The notes beneath the pieces were generated by a model, which did no database searches, was not told where the DNA came from, and saw nothing but the letters and a program-made list of their open reading frames with translations. DNA of 64,000 bases from Dermacentor variabilis (lineage: Eukaryota; Arthropoda; Arachnida; Ixodida; Ixodidae), in contig NC_134568.1 in the NCBI RefSeq assembly GCF_050947875.1, positions 195,374,853 through 195,438,852 on the forward strand, given 5' to 3'. The translations under genes and the position numbers were made by a program. Positions within the stretch are counted from its first letter, which is position 1; each line of letters starts with the position of its first letter. Below are positions 32,214 through 45,142 of this stretch, piece by piece.

Positions 32214-32384
32214 AATCAAGCCCCTCAATTCCCCTTGTTCTGTCGTTCCTTTTACGTCAAACTGTCTGAGCCTGTTCCGGTGGTTTGAAAGTATCTGTAT
32301 AACCGCTGTCGACTGCGCAGGCGCGCACTGATCTCAAAACGTGCCCCCCCAACTCACGGAAATCTTGCCACCAAATATATAAAA

Positions 32385-32470
32385 AAAAACATTTCTGGTG
32401 GTCGGTTACGAACCCGGTTCCCCCAGCACAGAAGCCCCATGCTATGACTATCACATCACGGACTAATGCG
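32385..32470 (-). repeat. tRNA-related sequence (second SINE type)
   Basis: Minus-strand GATGTGATAGTCATAGCATGG (A-box-like), B-box CCGGGTTCGTAACCG, then CACCAGAAATG and a run of T. The layout is the same as at 1362-1440: tRNA-like body, B-box, short linker, oligo-T terminator. Confidence 0.5.
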
Positions 32471-33027
32471 TAAAAAGACAGAATAAAACACTGTTACGAA
32501 TTTCCCTTCCGGAAACCAGCGTTTTCAGACACCTTGCGCTTGAACAGCGTCGCATGGCAACATTTTAGTTATGAAAAACGAGCGTGCGCATCTTCTAGCT
32601 CACGATGAAGCTGGAAAGTTACGGGACGCATTCGTGGCGTAAATTCACGGCGTGTCCCTCATCGTACTGCACTTTGTAAATAAAGAGACCTGCACATTGT
32701 ACACATTATATGTTGTGTTTCAATGCACCGTTCTCCAAAACTAAGAAAGCGTCACTTACCTGGGCAGACATCAGGGGTGCGTTCTGCCTATATATATTTA
32801 TACATATATTTTTTGTATTATCAGTTCGGTTTACGTTTTAATTGCAGTACTAATACTTCGAGGGGTAGGCCCGGTTAGCAAGTTCTATCATAACTAACCC
32901 GCTTTCTATGCGTTAAACACACTATAATGTAAGTCCACACGCAGTGGACTTACATTTTTATAATTAACGCGGATGTTTTTTCTTCTTTGGTTACCTTTAT
33001 TTATTTTTGTTTTCTTAATGCTTCCTT

Positions 33028-33411
<384 letters not shown>

Positions 33412-34299
33412 ACATTTCATAATGGATGTAATAGGCTCTGATGCAGCCTATACATACCTTCCCATTCAGTAACAGTTGTTAGACTACAAATAAAGAAACT
33501 AGCTTTTTTTTCTATTTCCACATCGTCAGTAGCTATACTGATTATGGAGAGGATGTAGGGCTAGCAGAAGAAGCCAATAAATAATGCAACGCCTTATTAT
33601 GCTAACTTCTGCGCAGAAACGAGAACTACACACTAAAGTGGCACAATGAGCGGCCACCGAATGTAGTGAGAGTATTCAAGTCGGCGTAGTATTTGCACAC
33701 GCTTCTCCGTACATCCAACAACAATCGCTGGGGATCACGCAAATTCTAGTTTTCACGACAGCATTCACGTTGTGCGTACAGTCTGATAGACCCGCCTGCA
33801 TTGCTGTCTAGTTGGCGACAGCGTTCACGAAATTTCATCCACAGCGAGCGCGTCTTATTTGAAAGCAAGACGCGAGCATAACAGCGAGCATACGGCGAAA
33901 GCGGTCGCCGGTAAAAAGAAACATAAAACAATGCACACGTTGCACACTAGCGCGCAGTACACACTTTGTCGCCAATTTCCGAGAGAAAATTGGGGCCAAG
34001 GAAATTTCTTACGTATAATGAGGAACACTGCGTGCCCCTCGTTGTGTGGCCGTTTGGCTTCCAGCGCTAAATTTAAACACAATGCGGGCCCCTGAATATT
34101 TCTGTAAGTATGCTCGCGAATGAGGGAAGGTATTTTCTGCCAAATTAATGATCCTTCAACGCCAAAGAGATGCTGTCTCTGTATGAAGTCCAGTGCTCGA
34201 CCATTGCGCGGTCGTCGCAATGGGATCCGCCGACCAGGATTCCTGCGTAAAAAGTAAGCAGTCTCCGAAAGCAACTGGTGCGAAATATTCTCTTATTGT

Positions 34300-34405
34300 T
34301 TGAATTGAACTAAATTATGGAGTCCTACGTGTCAAAAGCACGATTTGGTTATGAGGCCCGCCATAGTGGGGGACTCTGGATTAATTTTGACCACCAGCGC
34401 ATTTT
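34300..34405 (-). mobile_element. tRNA-derived SINE copy 3 (3' part only)
   Basis: Minus strand GGTGGTCAAAATTAATCCAGAG...CCACTATGGCGGGCCTCATAAC...TTTGACACGTAGGACTCCATAATTTAG, the 3' half of the family seen at 18,343-18,581. It abuts the 3' end of LINE B at 34,418. Confidence 0.75.
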
Positions 34406-34479
34406 TTTATCTAAGGTATTTAGGAGATCTTGTCGCCTTTAAGTGGCGCCGGCTGCTCCTTTTCAGATAAGGATTTAAA

Positions 34480-34745
34480 GACAAGAATAAATCATAACAA
34501 AAATAGTGAAATCATAACAACGCTAATTCCGGTAACATGAGTACACTAATGTGACACTGTAACTGAAAGACAACTCCAAATCATAAAAACGCTAAGTCCA
34601 GTCACGTAAGTAGACTAATGCCACAATAAAATTGAAAGTCAACTCAGAAACACAGCAACACAAAGTCCAGTCACGTATGTGCATTAAAGTAAACAAAAAG
34701 TCCAGTCACTTAGCTAGACTAAAATAACGGCACATAAGAAATCAT
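34480..34745 (-). repeat. ~70-bp imperfect repeats in LINE B 3' UTR
   Basis: Minus-strand GTGACTGGACTT (or TTACCGGAATTAG) recurs about every 45-75 bases, followed by TTTTATGATTT or variants and a TAGTCTACTTA-like segment. There are three to four diverged copies. Repeats in LINE 3' UTRs are known in other families and may reflect RT slippage. Confidence 0.6.
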
Positions 34746-34976
34746 GGATTAAATTCTTATGAAGTTTCAAAAAACCAGGCACTGGATCGGCCAAAGTGGG
34801 GTAAAAGAAGAAGAGAGAATGCGCTATCACATTTAAACCCTCAACTCAATACTTTCCGAGAATATTGATCGCTTCTAGAAATCTGTGAAGGCCCAGTAAC
34901 GCTTGTCTTTGCAATGAGTATGTTGGCCAAGGACCTAAGATCTTCCTGAGGCGGAAGGGCCGGCGATCTAGTGCCA

Positions 34977-35790
34977 CTAAATCAAGTGCTGAGCGTTGTC
35001 TGTGTGTGTCGTGTGGCGACATTCTAACAGAAGATGCTGTACATCTTCATCAGCGGGGCCACAAGTGCATTTCGCACTGTCAGATCTTGAAATTTTATGC
35101 AGAAAGAGTTTTGTGTACGCGTTACCGAGCCGCAGACGGTAAATCAACGTTTCAGAGGCGCTGGATGTATGTAATGTGGACGGGATTTTAAATTGAAGTG
35201 ATGGGTCAATGTGAAATAAATCTGAAGATTTCCAGTTCCGATTAAACAATGTCACTTTGCAACCACGGTCTGATATCTGTCTTAGTATGCGGCGCGATTC
35301 GCCTTATGTTAGAGGGAAACCATGTGTGGCGTTATTAACAGTCGCTTGCCTTATCTGCCGCAATATTCCCAGTGATATTGCAGTGGCCAGGTATCCATTG
35401 GAACATTACTGTGGGATTTTATTCACATGCTTTTGTGAGTTACATAAGTATCTCGTTAAATAATGCCATGTTTTTCAAATAGCTGACGTCATTATGAAGT
35501 GAAGACAAGGCTGCCTGCTAGTCACAAAGGATGACCCATTGTTCCGTTTTCTGCACTGAATTTATGTAGCATAGCAAAGACAATATTGCTAAAAGCTCTG
35601 CTGCTGTTGATCACCTCATGTGAGAGAGTTTAAACGTTTGCATTTGGTTCCATCCTGGAATGACAAATACAGCTGTAGAAGAATTTTCTGGGCAAGAAAC
35701 CATCTCTATACGCTTGAATATAGTGAGGATATCAAAAGTATATGTGGTAGAACACCAGTTGTTTTGCTGCTAGCATACACATATCTCGTT
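34977..35790 (-). pseudogene. LINE B RNase H domain and C-terminal zinc finger
   Basis: Minus strand: STAAELLAIL with the catalytic Glu, VILCD.QAALSSL with the Asp (one stop inside), FQWIPGHCNITGNIAADKAS with the last Asp present, then the tail SASETLIYRLRLGNAYTKLF and the knuckle CTCGPADEDVQHLLLECRHT. Several stops break the RNase H part, while the last 90 codons (35,255-34,977) are open. Unlike LINE A, the final acidic residue is conserved. Confidence 0.8.
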
Positions 35791-36527
35791 TGCGAATAAT
35801 TCCCTCAACCGGAAGTTCAATTTTTGAAGCTACGAGTCGCCATGGAGGGCAAGAGATACCTGAGAGCCGAAATTAGTGATCTGGTAGTAGATCTTTCTGC
35901 ACCTGAATCACCGAATCGATGTTCGTCCCTGTCTCTCTCAATTAATACACATGCTAGTGGGTACCTTTTGTGCTGCACTGAAATGCGAAAGTAGTGTCGA
36001 CAAGTTTCAACCGTCCTCATAACAGGAAATGGAGCATGACGTACCTCTGCAATTACTAAGTTACTTGAGGTTGCTTGAGGAACGCCTAAGCATACTCTAA
36101 GGCTCCTAACTATTAATCGGTGGAGTCTCTTTTCAGATGAACGGGAGATTTTATGCAGAATAGGTGAAGAAGATGCTACCTTTGCTTTACAAGTGCATTA
36201 CGTACTTTTAGTAACGACGAAACCGACCCTCCCCATGTCGTTCCTTCTACGCGGCGAAGAACACTTATTAATGAGTTTATTTGTACTTCAAGGGTTTAAT
36301 GTGAGAATTCCAAGAAAATTGCCTGTCTAGTATGACCCCCAGAAATTGTGTTGTTTCACTATGTCTAAGGGTTGTCCCTCAAGGCACCGCTGAAAATCCT
36401 TTAGATGTCCTCTGGTGAAACGCAACACAGCCGTCTTACAGTAAGACAGTTTCATTCCTCTTTCCTTTAAGAATTTGTCCACAATGTTTAGGCCTTCCTG
36501 CAAAGTTGATTGAACAAGGCTAGTACT

Positions 36528-37937
36528 TTAACCAGAGGCCCAAATGCAAACATCATCCGCATATATAGAGTAGTGTAGTGCAGGTGGAAATCTGCGCGGT
36601 AAATTATCCATCACACATTTAAAGGGAAACGGACTTAAGACACTGCCCTGTGGGACTCCTTGAATGATATTATGAGAGGAGCTTTTTGCTTCGCTTGTTT
36701 GAATAAATATTGACTGCCATTCAAGAAGTTGGATATCCACCGTAGAGCCCTTCCAGACACTCCCAGTTCTAGCAGGCCACATGGTATATGAGCATGGCTG
36801 ACTGTACCGAAGGCTCGTTTAATGTCTAAAAAAACCGCTATTGGCACATTTCCCTTAGCTCGTTCGTGTTCAACATACGTAACGATATACAAAATTACAT
36901 CCATGGTCAATCGCCGCCTTCTAAATCCTGTCATATTGATCTGGAAGTGCTTCTGTTTGCTCACACTACCATTGCAGCCTAGTGTGAATTATTTTCTCCA
37001 TGACCTGGCGTAAACAGCTCATCAGACTCACAGTACGAGAAGATTCAAGATAAGGAGGTGTTTTGCCAGGCTTCAAGATAGGTATCACACGTGCCGTTTT
37101 CCAAGAGTCAGGGACAGACTCATTTTTCCACAAGTCATTGAGTAATTCTAAAAGTGCCAATCGACCATTAGGTCCCATGTTTTGCAACATACCATATGGA
37201 ATGAAATCTGGCCCAACAGCAATCTTTTTCTTACAAGACGCAAGCGCACATTTTAGCTCCATCATAGAGAATTTGTAGTCTAATTGTATATGCTGCAACT
37301 GAAAATACGCAAGAACTTTTTTGTTTTGCCATTTCAACCGATCATTGAAACCCAGCCCTAGTAATATATATACGCTTGTTCTAGTTTTAACTTTGCAGAA
37401 TTCCTCAGCAATCACTAACTCTGAAGTATCCTTGGCTATTGCGAGAGCACGAAATGGTTGTCTTTGAACAACAGGGCCGCTTAATGCACGAATGGTCATC
37501 CATACTCGTGGAACTAGTGTCAGGGCAGACAACGTTTTGCAAAATTCACGCCGTCTTTCTTTCCCTAATTTTTATAGTCGGCTCCGCATGTCTGAGTGTA
37601 TCTGCCGCGAGTTTCTATATGCTTCTACACTTCCACTCCGGTGATAAGCTCTTTCTGCTCTTCTTCTTACAGCTTTCGAATGTTCACATTCTCCATCAAC
37701 TGATGTGTACTCGTCAGGAATCGGCACTTGTTTCGTGCACATTTTCATTGTTTCTTGTATCGCTGATGTGAGTTTTTCTACGTCAGCTTCACAACCCACT
37801 CGACTGGACAAGTGCTGACGAAAGAGCTGCCAGTTTGTTATATCCACCCATCTTCGTCTCACAGTACTTTTTAAACGCGGATGTGATATAAAGATTGGCA
37901 AGTGGTCGTTCCACGTGTTTCTGCGTCTGTTGTCCAC
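36528..37937 (-). pseudogene. LINE B linker and reverse transcriptase
   Basis: Minus strand. Arg-rich linker VRRRAERAYHRSGSVEAYRN (37,937-37,572). In the next frame: KKIAVGPDFIPYGMLQNMG (PGPDG-like), DSWKTARVIPILKPGKT, LESSRTVSLMSCLRQVMEK, MTGFRRRRLTMDVIL, VAVFLDIKRAFGTVSHAH, GVPQGSVLSPFPF and SIYADDVCIWASG. FLDIKRAF and YADD keep the catalytic Asp residues. The frame is shifted at about 37,550, 36,965 and 36,650, and a stop follows the ASG at 36,528. 35,900-36,527 corresponds to the thumb but is too broken to read in detail. Confidence 0.85.
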
Positions 37938-38536
37938 CCAACGTCGGTAACAAGATAATCAGAGCACAGTGTTACGTCTACACAACTGGCGTATCGATAT
38001 ATCCCCGCATAAATGGGACAGATCCATCATTCAATACTGACAGATTACATCTTTTCGCGGTGCGTTGAACGATATTCCCACGGGCATCACAGTGATTATT
38101 CCCTCATGTTACGTTGTGTGCGTTAAAGTCCCCACATATTATAATATTTGATCCTGTGATGCTAGAAATGTTTACAAAATTATCAATCGTAATACGTCTC
38201 GATGCTTGCAGGTACATGCTTCCGACTGTTACACATAGTTTTGCGAGAGATACCTTGCAGGCTACATATTCAGGAAAATCTGAGCTGCTTGATTGGATGA
38301 GGTGAGAGGGCAAATCATTCCGAACGCAGATCGTTGTTCTACTGTTTCCAGCTGGATTTATATATTATGTAATTAGTAAGACGGAAGTCATCACGTACTC
38401 CAGCCTCTTGTATACACAGCACAGGGAAGCTGTTCTGTGCAACTAACTTGGAAAAATCAGCAGATTTCGATCGAAAGCTATTAGCGTTCCACTGAAAAAT
38501 TGCGACATTTTCGTAACGACTATTCAGGATTGCCAT
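37938..38536 (-). pseudogene. LINE B AP-like endonuclease
   Basis: Minus strand start MAILNSRYENVAIFQWNANS with the first metal-binding Asn, then FPVLCIQEAGVRDDF with the catalytic Glu. In another frame: VTVGSMYLQASRRITIDNF, IIICGDFNAHNVT (GDFN core intact) and LSVLNDGSVPFMRG. The terminal SDH-type motif cannot be read cleanly. At least two frameshifts. It is better preserved at the catalytic GDFN than LINE A. Confidence 0.8.
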
Positions 38537-38699
38537 CCGGTAGCACTGATGTGGACAGCTGGCTCATTAATGGCTCCGTAGACGACAGTGCCTTTAACTC
38601 TGGAAACTTGTTTGCCTGAGGTAGAGCTGTGACAATTGCTCGAACTGCAGCAAACAACATGGGTAGAAACACTGAGCGGCGTGATGTTATCCTGGAATG

Positions 38700-39290
38700 C
38701 CGATGTTCCAGTCGCCGTTTGAGGTGATCGCTGAGGGGTGTTCTGAGAAGATCGCTGAGGCTGTCCCAGAATGATGACTCCGCTGTCTCTGATACCCTTG
38801 CGCAGCTTGCTGCTTTAATGCCGACGAATGCGATGGTTCTTTTGATTTTTTTTACTTGTAAACTGCCGATTATTCGCTGGGCTCACTGCATCAAGATTCG
38901 GGAGGGGCTACTTGTGTCGTGGTTGCTTCCCATGAAATAATTCATGTTTGCGTAGCATGGATGCGGCCTTGTTCTGTGGACATCCTGAGATAGAAGCCGT
39001 ATGATTACGCGCACAATTTGCACATTTAGGCTTTCTCACAGACTTGTATTCAGCATGCTCATTGTTCTCAGAGCAGATTTTACATCGACGTGTCCCACGA
39101 GAGTTTTTTGCCAGGTGTCCAAACCTCTGACATTTATAACACCTCAAGGCAGGACCAAGGAATTCTTCCACCGGGTGGCTGGTGAAGCCCAAGTGGATTC
39201 TCTGACGCTTTTGTCATCTCTGAAGTGAAGTATTACACTGTGCAAAGAGCGCGATTCAACTGTACCATCTTCCAGACGGTAGTATCTTGA
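38700..39290 (-). pseudogene. LINE B ORF1, C-terminal half with zinc knuckles
   Basis: After the Penelope-like insertion, ORF1 resumes with YYRLEDGTVESRSLHSVILH, shifts frame near 39,190 and continues GFTSHPVEEFLGPALRCYKC. Three knuckles follow: CYKCQRFGHLAKNS (last Cys reads Ser), CKICSENNEHAEYKS and CANCARNHTASISGC. A Gln/Ser/Arg-rich tail follows to about 38,700. It binds element RNA in related LINEs. Confidence 0.82.
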
Positions 39291-40043
39291 TCAAAAATAA
39301 CGTACAGCGCGAAGGACAAGGACTGCGAAGACGACATACACAGCGCTGTCTTCCAACAACATTTAATTGCGTTGCCACATCGTGTGAATATATACAAGAG
39401 AGGGGATGCGCAGAAAATGAAAGGCAGTCACATGGGGTGTTCTAACAGCAAGTCACTGAACCAAGAGCATGGTCACCATAAAAAATAAAAAAATAAAAAA
39501 AACATTGCGATTTCTATCTGTTTAGATACGTGACTTCACCAGGGGTCAGCGCGATAGAGGGGGCACTAACGCAAATACTACCAAGTTTTCTGATGAAATC
39601 AGCGTCCACAATTTCCCGGGTGAGCTGTGAGCTGTGTCTCGCTAAAACTTCAGTATCTTCAAAGAGGGGCACGCAGCCGCAGTCCCGGCAATGGATGCCA
39701 AGTGGCCTTGTACAGTGCTGTAGACGTTGTTACAGTGCTCTCTTAGTCGATCGTTTAAGCACCTGCCTGTCTGTCCAACATATTTATTGCCGCAAGACAG
39801 GGGAATTCGGTAGACTACATGTGTTGCGCACGTCACAAAACGTTTTCTGTGCTCCACAGAACAACAACTCTGATGCGATTTAGGCGCGTTTACACGCTTA
39901 CAGAGCCTTGCAATTTTTCCGGGGCTGAGAAAACGACTGTGATTCCTGCACGCTGCCCAATTTTCTTTAACCTATGGGATACATCATGCACATATGGTAG
40001 CACTGCAAACCTGCGTCTTTTAGCATCTTGCTTGTCGGCGTAC
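39290..40043 (-). mobile_element. Penelope-like element, 5'-truncated, inserted in LINE B ORF1
   Basis: About 750 bp between FKEFGVI (ends 40,044) and YYRLEDGT (starts 39,290) of LINE B ORF1. It carries the end of a Penelope ORF including the GIY-YIG endonuclease, then an untranslated region ending GTCGTCTTCGCAGTCC, TTGTCCTTCGCGCTG and TTTTTGATCA. A few LINE residues appear to be lost at the junction, and no clear target duplication is seen. Confidence 0.8.
39530..40030 (-). pseudogene. Penelope-like GIY-YIG endonuclease domain
   Basis: Minus strand: KRRRFAVLPYVHDVSHRLKK and GQRAGITVVFSAPEK (end of RT), then RKRFVTCATHVVYRIPLSCG, KYVGQTGRCLNDRLREH (GIY-YIG core with Tyr, Gly and Arg) and HLAS. 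A frameshift then gives CRDCGCVPLFEDTEVL, REIVDADFIRKLGSICVSAP to the end. Penelope elements use this nuclease for target priming. Two shifts make it non-functional. Confidence 0.85.
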
Positions 40044-40634
40044 TCATATTACTCCAAATTCTTTAAAGAAGTCGAGCAATTGCCTATCAGTGTACTGAAG
40101 TGGCACGTGAGAAATCTTTCCGACATTTCGAGCGTACGAAGCCGGTATGTAGGCCTTAACTCTTGGTCGTGCGACTTCGTGGAATGAAAGCAGGTGTTTC
40201 GCAGATGCCGCTGAGGCAACACTCACTAAAAAACTGCCGTCTCTGTTCACTCGGATCGTTTGACCTTTTTCCTTTGCCACCGAGAAAATTTCTGATGCAG
40301 CATGATTCGGATTCACTTGCCAAAAATTGTGTCCTTCTTCTGAAGGTCAAAACACCACTGGGATTCCTTCACTTCCTTTCTTTTTGTAGGCCACGAATTT
40401 GAAAGGTTCTTGATCACACTCAATGGCTTCATAATCGCTTAGGTCGTAGTTTGAAGTACTGTCGTTCTCCTGATTGGGTGTCTCATCAAGACGAGGTCTC
40501 TTGCTCTCACCTTCGCTGGTTTCCATCATGGTCACCGGAGGCGGGCCGTCAGCACCTTGATCTTCGAGGACTAGAATCTTGGAGGAACGCGTCCTAGATT
40601 CTTCCAACACACACCATGTGCATGACATCATCAA
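40044..40634 (-). pseudogene. LINE B ORF1, N-terminal half
   Basis: ATG at 40,634. An acidic, Ser/Pro-rich head (MMETSEGESKRPRLDETPNQ) leads to FKFVAYKKKGSEGIPVVF, then a stop or shift near 40,345, then VNPNHAASEIFSVAKEKGQT, FLVSVASAASAKHLLSF, IPASYARNVGKISHVPLQY and LLDFFKEFGVI, an RRM-like segment typical of ORF1 in this LINE group. It is cut at 40,044 by the Penelope-like element. Confidence 0.8.
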
Positions 40635-40929
40635 GCCGACTACCAGGGATCTTTAATTAGCCACCAATACACAGGACACGGGCGTTGTTGCATTTCCCCC
40701 GATCGTTTATCGCTTTTTTGCGTGTCGGTGTCCGGCAAGTCTTTAAGGACCTTCCCTTGCATCAGTGGTCGCTTAGAAACTTATAAAACAATCTCCATTG
40801 AGCGATGTACCAGAAGATTACCCCAACATCGAAGTGGGCTCGGGCCATTAGCAGTGCTACTAGGAAGTGCAACCAGTATACCTCTAATATTTATTCATCA
40901 CCACTCATCCCCTCCTTTCTTCTGCGTCT

Positions 40930-41025
40930 CATCTTCCCCTTGTACATAATAGCAGGCTATAGCACACTAGATCAGGCCGACCTCCCTGCCTCTCCTTCAA
41001 TAAGACATCTCTTTGTCTCGTATTT
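40930..41025 (-). repeat. Fragment of the GGTTAAC/GTTGGCTAC repeat family
   Basis: Minus-strand AGGCAGGGAGGTCGGCCTGATC with an A/G-rich edge resembles the 9465-9790 repeat. Only one end is present. 41,060-42,240 otherwise shows only an unassigned minus-strand frame (41,408-41,139) and no recognised family. Confidence 0.35.
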
Positions 41026-42599
41026 CGACCTGAAGTGTATTTCGATTTGGTCAAAGGGGTTTGCTTGCTAAAACCGCATGTAACGAAAACGTTGTGGCAT
41101 TATCACTCATATCTTTGCAGCCGTACTACCCACGCACCTTACTTTGGCATCATCGTGTAGAGGGAAGAAGCCATTACTTGATCATGCATGGGTGGCGTAC
41201 GCAGATGTCGCCGTTGTTGCGCCATGTAGAACGCAATCGGAGGTAAATTTAACCTTTTGCTGGCGTTCAGGGAGGCATGGATCGGTAGTACCTTTGTCGG
41301 TCCGAGCATGACTGGTAGCGTTTCACAGAGCTCACTCAGCCACAGTAGGTATAATCCATCAAACCCAAACCTGTGCTCATCAAGGGTTGCAAGGCCTACA
41401 AACTTCACGCTTGCAGGGCTATGGCACCTCTGCGTTGCCCGCGTTCAGCACGTAGGTAGCAGAAACGGCAAGAAGAGACTATAACAGCAAAATATAGGGA
41501 TATCGCGCCCCTTTGACCACGGAGTAACCTGTCCGTCTCCATAGGGAGCTCCAAATCTCTACGAGTGCGCCAGGCTCGAGCGGCGCAAGGCACTCTCGGG
41601 TGTCATCAGTATGCTAGCCATTTCTTTACCCTAGTGCCCAACACGCTCTGCAAAATAAGAGGGCCCAATATAATTTGGTGGCGAACACGATTTCAAAATT
41701 ACACCGTAACACCCACACCAGCTGCTACAGAAGTTAAGCATGTAAGATTTTTAATGCGTGAATAAATGCAACTTGCGCATTTGGTTACGCGATTTATGTG
41801 TCCTAGTGCCCACACACCCTCCGCAGCACGCACAAAGGTTTCGCGTACCCCACTGCGGGCCCGCTTCTGATAGAGCCTACCCAATTTTTCAGTGCTCTCT
41901 TTGCGATTGACGCAAATGACGTCCCGATGCAGCACTCGCATGGATTTGCATCGAGCGCGTGCGCGTTCCGAAAACCCATGTACACGGTGCTTAACACCTT
42001 GTCGTTGGCTTCACGTCGCACCTTACCAGTATTTCACTGAAGGCAAGCTACCATCAGTGCGCGAACACTGTAGGAGCTGTTCGCAATTACTTTCGTGCGC
42101 CTACGGGGTTGTCCCGTGTCGCCTTTCTTCGTCCATTGTTTTACATGGTGCTTTCGTTGTAATCATCTATAACCAACTCACCCACCAGCACGTGCTCAGT
42201 GCAAATACTTTCGTTATGCAACTACGAACTTCGTCGCCTACTGGGACGTGTGATATCCCTTCGCGACGATTCACTTTTTTTCTCGATACTTTGATGACTC
42301 ATGATTTATCGCGGCTGCTTTATAGTTCACAGCGCAGCTAAGCCACACATGGCTTTGCTAAATGCTTTCGTTCATCGCGCTCTTGTGCTTCCGACATGAC
42401 AGTTGTGTTCACGTGATGCCTCATATGCCCCGTCAACGTGCCGCGAGCCTTTCTAGTGGTGATCGCTCACCACAATATGGCTGCTGCCGCACGGCATATC
42501 CTTACCTTAGCCTCTGCGGAAACTTTCCTTTTCCTGGAATATATAATGTTCTTTTTCATAAAGACTGCGCTTAACGCAAATGTTCTTCCCCTTCTTTAA

Positions 42600-43950
42600 A
42601 TGTTTTGGCCCTGTGATAGCGAGGGCTTGTTTTATCTGCAAGGTAAAGAAAGCATTTTGGCGATTTGATGAATTTCAACAAAACCTAACATTTCCACTTT
42701 TTCCAGATCCATGAAATGCAACGATAGGGAGCACCATTCCTCTGACTTTTAGGAGACGTAAGCCGTCTAACGTTACGCGTGTCGAAATAGCCTTTTGTGC
42801 TGCTTGGGAATAACGAACATAGTTGAAAATAGTCCCGCATAAAATTCAAAGAAGCTTGTTTTCTGGAAAAGTAGGCGTAGTAAATTGACAGAAGTTGCTT
42901 TCTGACTCCTATTATAGCAATACATACTCACTGAAAGAAAGCGAATAAATATACGGCGTGGAGAATATTTCATTCATGGGCCACTTTGTTGCCAACTGGT
43001 TAGGAAAGTTAGATCACAGTAAAAGGTTTTACAAAGAAAAAAACAAGAGGTTTTGAAGTTGGTAGCAGCTTTGCTTGTTATTCATTGTATTGCAACTTCA
43101 TTCATTTATGGCGCAGGGACCATCACTTGCCCTTACGACATAAAACACCATGCATCATAGCGCTCTAAGCGGTACCCCCGTTTCACTCCATTCGATCAAC
43201 CAGTCCTTTGAAATTGTGTTGTTGCATTCATCACTTATTTTCATGTTCGTTACTTTCCGTGCGTTCTCAGGTATTTCATCTTTGCTTTTTTTTTCCAGTG
43301 TTTCACAATCCGCTAACCTTGCAAATTTGCAGGACAAGCAAGCTTCGGCGGCATCCGCGTAGCCCAGGCGTGGGAGTTAACAAATTATACAAATCTAAAC
43401 AAACAGCATGGCTGTTCATCAACCTGTAGGAGCAGCTGGCATTTTCAAGGACATTAGACTTAGCATGTGGTTTCAAATAGAGTGTCGCTCGTGCCCGAGA
43501 AACTCACACTGCTGGCACTGAAAACGGGAAGCATGCGCCATGCAAATTCTATACCGTATATTATAACTTCTTTAGCTCAGTAAGCTGTTTACGTAAGCGG
43601 ATTTCTCTAAATGAGTGTGTCTCACAGTGTTTTGTTGATTGTGATACAAACAATGGCAGATATGAAAACCTGATAAAAAGTAAACCTGCACCTCTCACGG
43701 AGCATGGACTACTCAAGATGCTTCACTGCCGAAATTTTGCACTACGCAAACCGCAACGACTGCCTGCCGGCTTGCTCTGCACTCTGTGAAATAGCTGCCT
43801 AACCGACCTGGTGGAGAGCAGTATGTGTGATGCCTTTCTTTCAAAGAAGCGTTCAGCTTTCGAAAGAAAAATGTGGACCGCGGGCTTTCAACCTCTTGCT
43901 CTACAACTTGGCGCACTTGACTTATTTAGCTGGCGTGATGTAAACGACAC
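42600..43950. other. Unassigned stretch
   Basis: A/T-rich with short frames on both strands. I see no domain, SINE, tandem repeat or splice-supported exon. Confidence 0.5.
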
Positions 43951-44267
43951 GGCTGCATATGTGTTTTATGGTTTTTTGTTTTCTCCTGCATTGAAAGCTG
44001 GAACGATGACGAAGAAAACAGAACAAAAATCATAACAATAGTGGATACACAGCAATGACGCACTCGCACGTTCTGCGGGCTCGCAATTGTACTTCCGCAG
44101 CCCCCAGCGGTATGACGGCGCACAGCAAGAACAGCTCGGGGCGTACAAGGCGTCATGCAATTTGCAAGAACACGCGCTCGCGTAAAGAAGCGCATATACC
44201 GCTCCCGAGTTATAAACGAAGCATTTGCCATTCGTTCTATATGCACGTCCCGTCTTTCGTATGTGCT

Positions 44268-44269
44268 GA

Positions 44270-44323
<54 letters not shown>
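44268..44323. repeat. (GAAA)n microsatellite
   Basis: About 14 GAAA units. It explains the 291-codon minus-strand frame across it (Phe/Leu/Ser repeats). 44,330-44,800 next to it is GC-rich without a recognisable gene. Confidence 0.98.
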
Positions 44324-44324
<1 letters not shown>

Positions 44325-45142
44325 GAAACGCAATAATAGTGTCGGGGCGAGAGGGCGCGGTGAGAATAGGCACTGCTGCGGAGCGCAGCTTATGTAGCAC
44401 GAGGCAGGATGCTTACTCAGCTCAAGTATCGCAGCAAGAAAACCCGGGCTTGCCACCGCGAAAAGGCACATTGCGTCCCCGTTTGCGAGGATAACAGATG
44501 GGCGCTCACCATTGGAAGCTCGTATCTCTGTTTGCGCTTTCCCTTCTCGCGCGCTTGGCAGTCGCTTTAAAGCGAGCTTTCCCCTTTGACAAATGGACCC
44601 AGAAGGCGCGTACTCGAAAGGAGCAAAATCGAACGGCGGAAAGCTGACTGCCTTCGCGTGCTCCGCCGCCTCGCGTACACCTCCGCCGGAGCGCGAGAGG
44701 AACGGTCTTTCTCGCGAGCGTGCGAGCCTGCTTATTGCGGCGGTGCTGTGTGTGTACCTGTTGAAAGACCCTCGGTAGGCGCACTCCCTCTCTCTCTCCA
44801 TTCCTCTTCTCGGCAGTTCCTAAGGACTTCAGGCCTTTGCTGCTTAATCACTTGCTTTCAAAGGCTGACAAGGTTAATAAAATGCACTTTCGCCGGGTCT
44901 GGCTGTAAAGTATGTCAGCCGGTACGCGTTAAGTGTAAACTACGTGACGTAAACAAGTGAGTGCTTCTTGAACGAGCAGTCCTGCATTTCATAACGTCAC
45001 CTTATTTGGCTAATCAGTAGAAAGACGAGACATTCCGCTTAATGCCTTACTGTAAGCTTAGCTTGAACACAGCGCCCACGTGCACAAGCAGCGCGTTTGT
45101 AAACAAAAACGGAGCTGGTACTTGCCTAAGTGGTGCGTATTT

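Larger units (their letters stand above)
34418..40640 (-). mobile_element. LINE B: near full-length I/LOA/Jockey-like LINE with RNase H
   Basis: Second two-ORF LINE, on the opposite strand to LINE A. In order from 40,640: ORF1 N-part (40,634-40,044), Penelope-like insertion, ORF1 C-part with zinc knuckles (39,290-38,700), endonuclease (38,536-37,938), linker and RT (37,937-36,528), RNase H and tail (about 35,790-34,977), 3' UTR with ~70-bp repeats (34,745-34,480) and a GC-rich terminal motif (34,461-34,418). All frames are broken by several shifts or stops. 40,640-40,900 may be its 5' UTR. It is a related but different family from LINE A: the ORF1 sequences differ. Confidence 0.88.

Noticed and set aside
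43926..44801. 291-codon minus-strand open frame, the longest in the window
   Set aside because: It crosses a GAAA microsatellite and GC-rich DNA, has no domain, and its middle is Phe/Leu/Ser repeat. Read as a chance frame.
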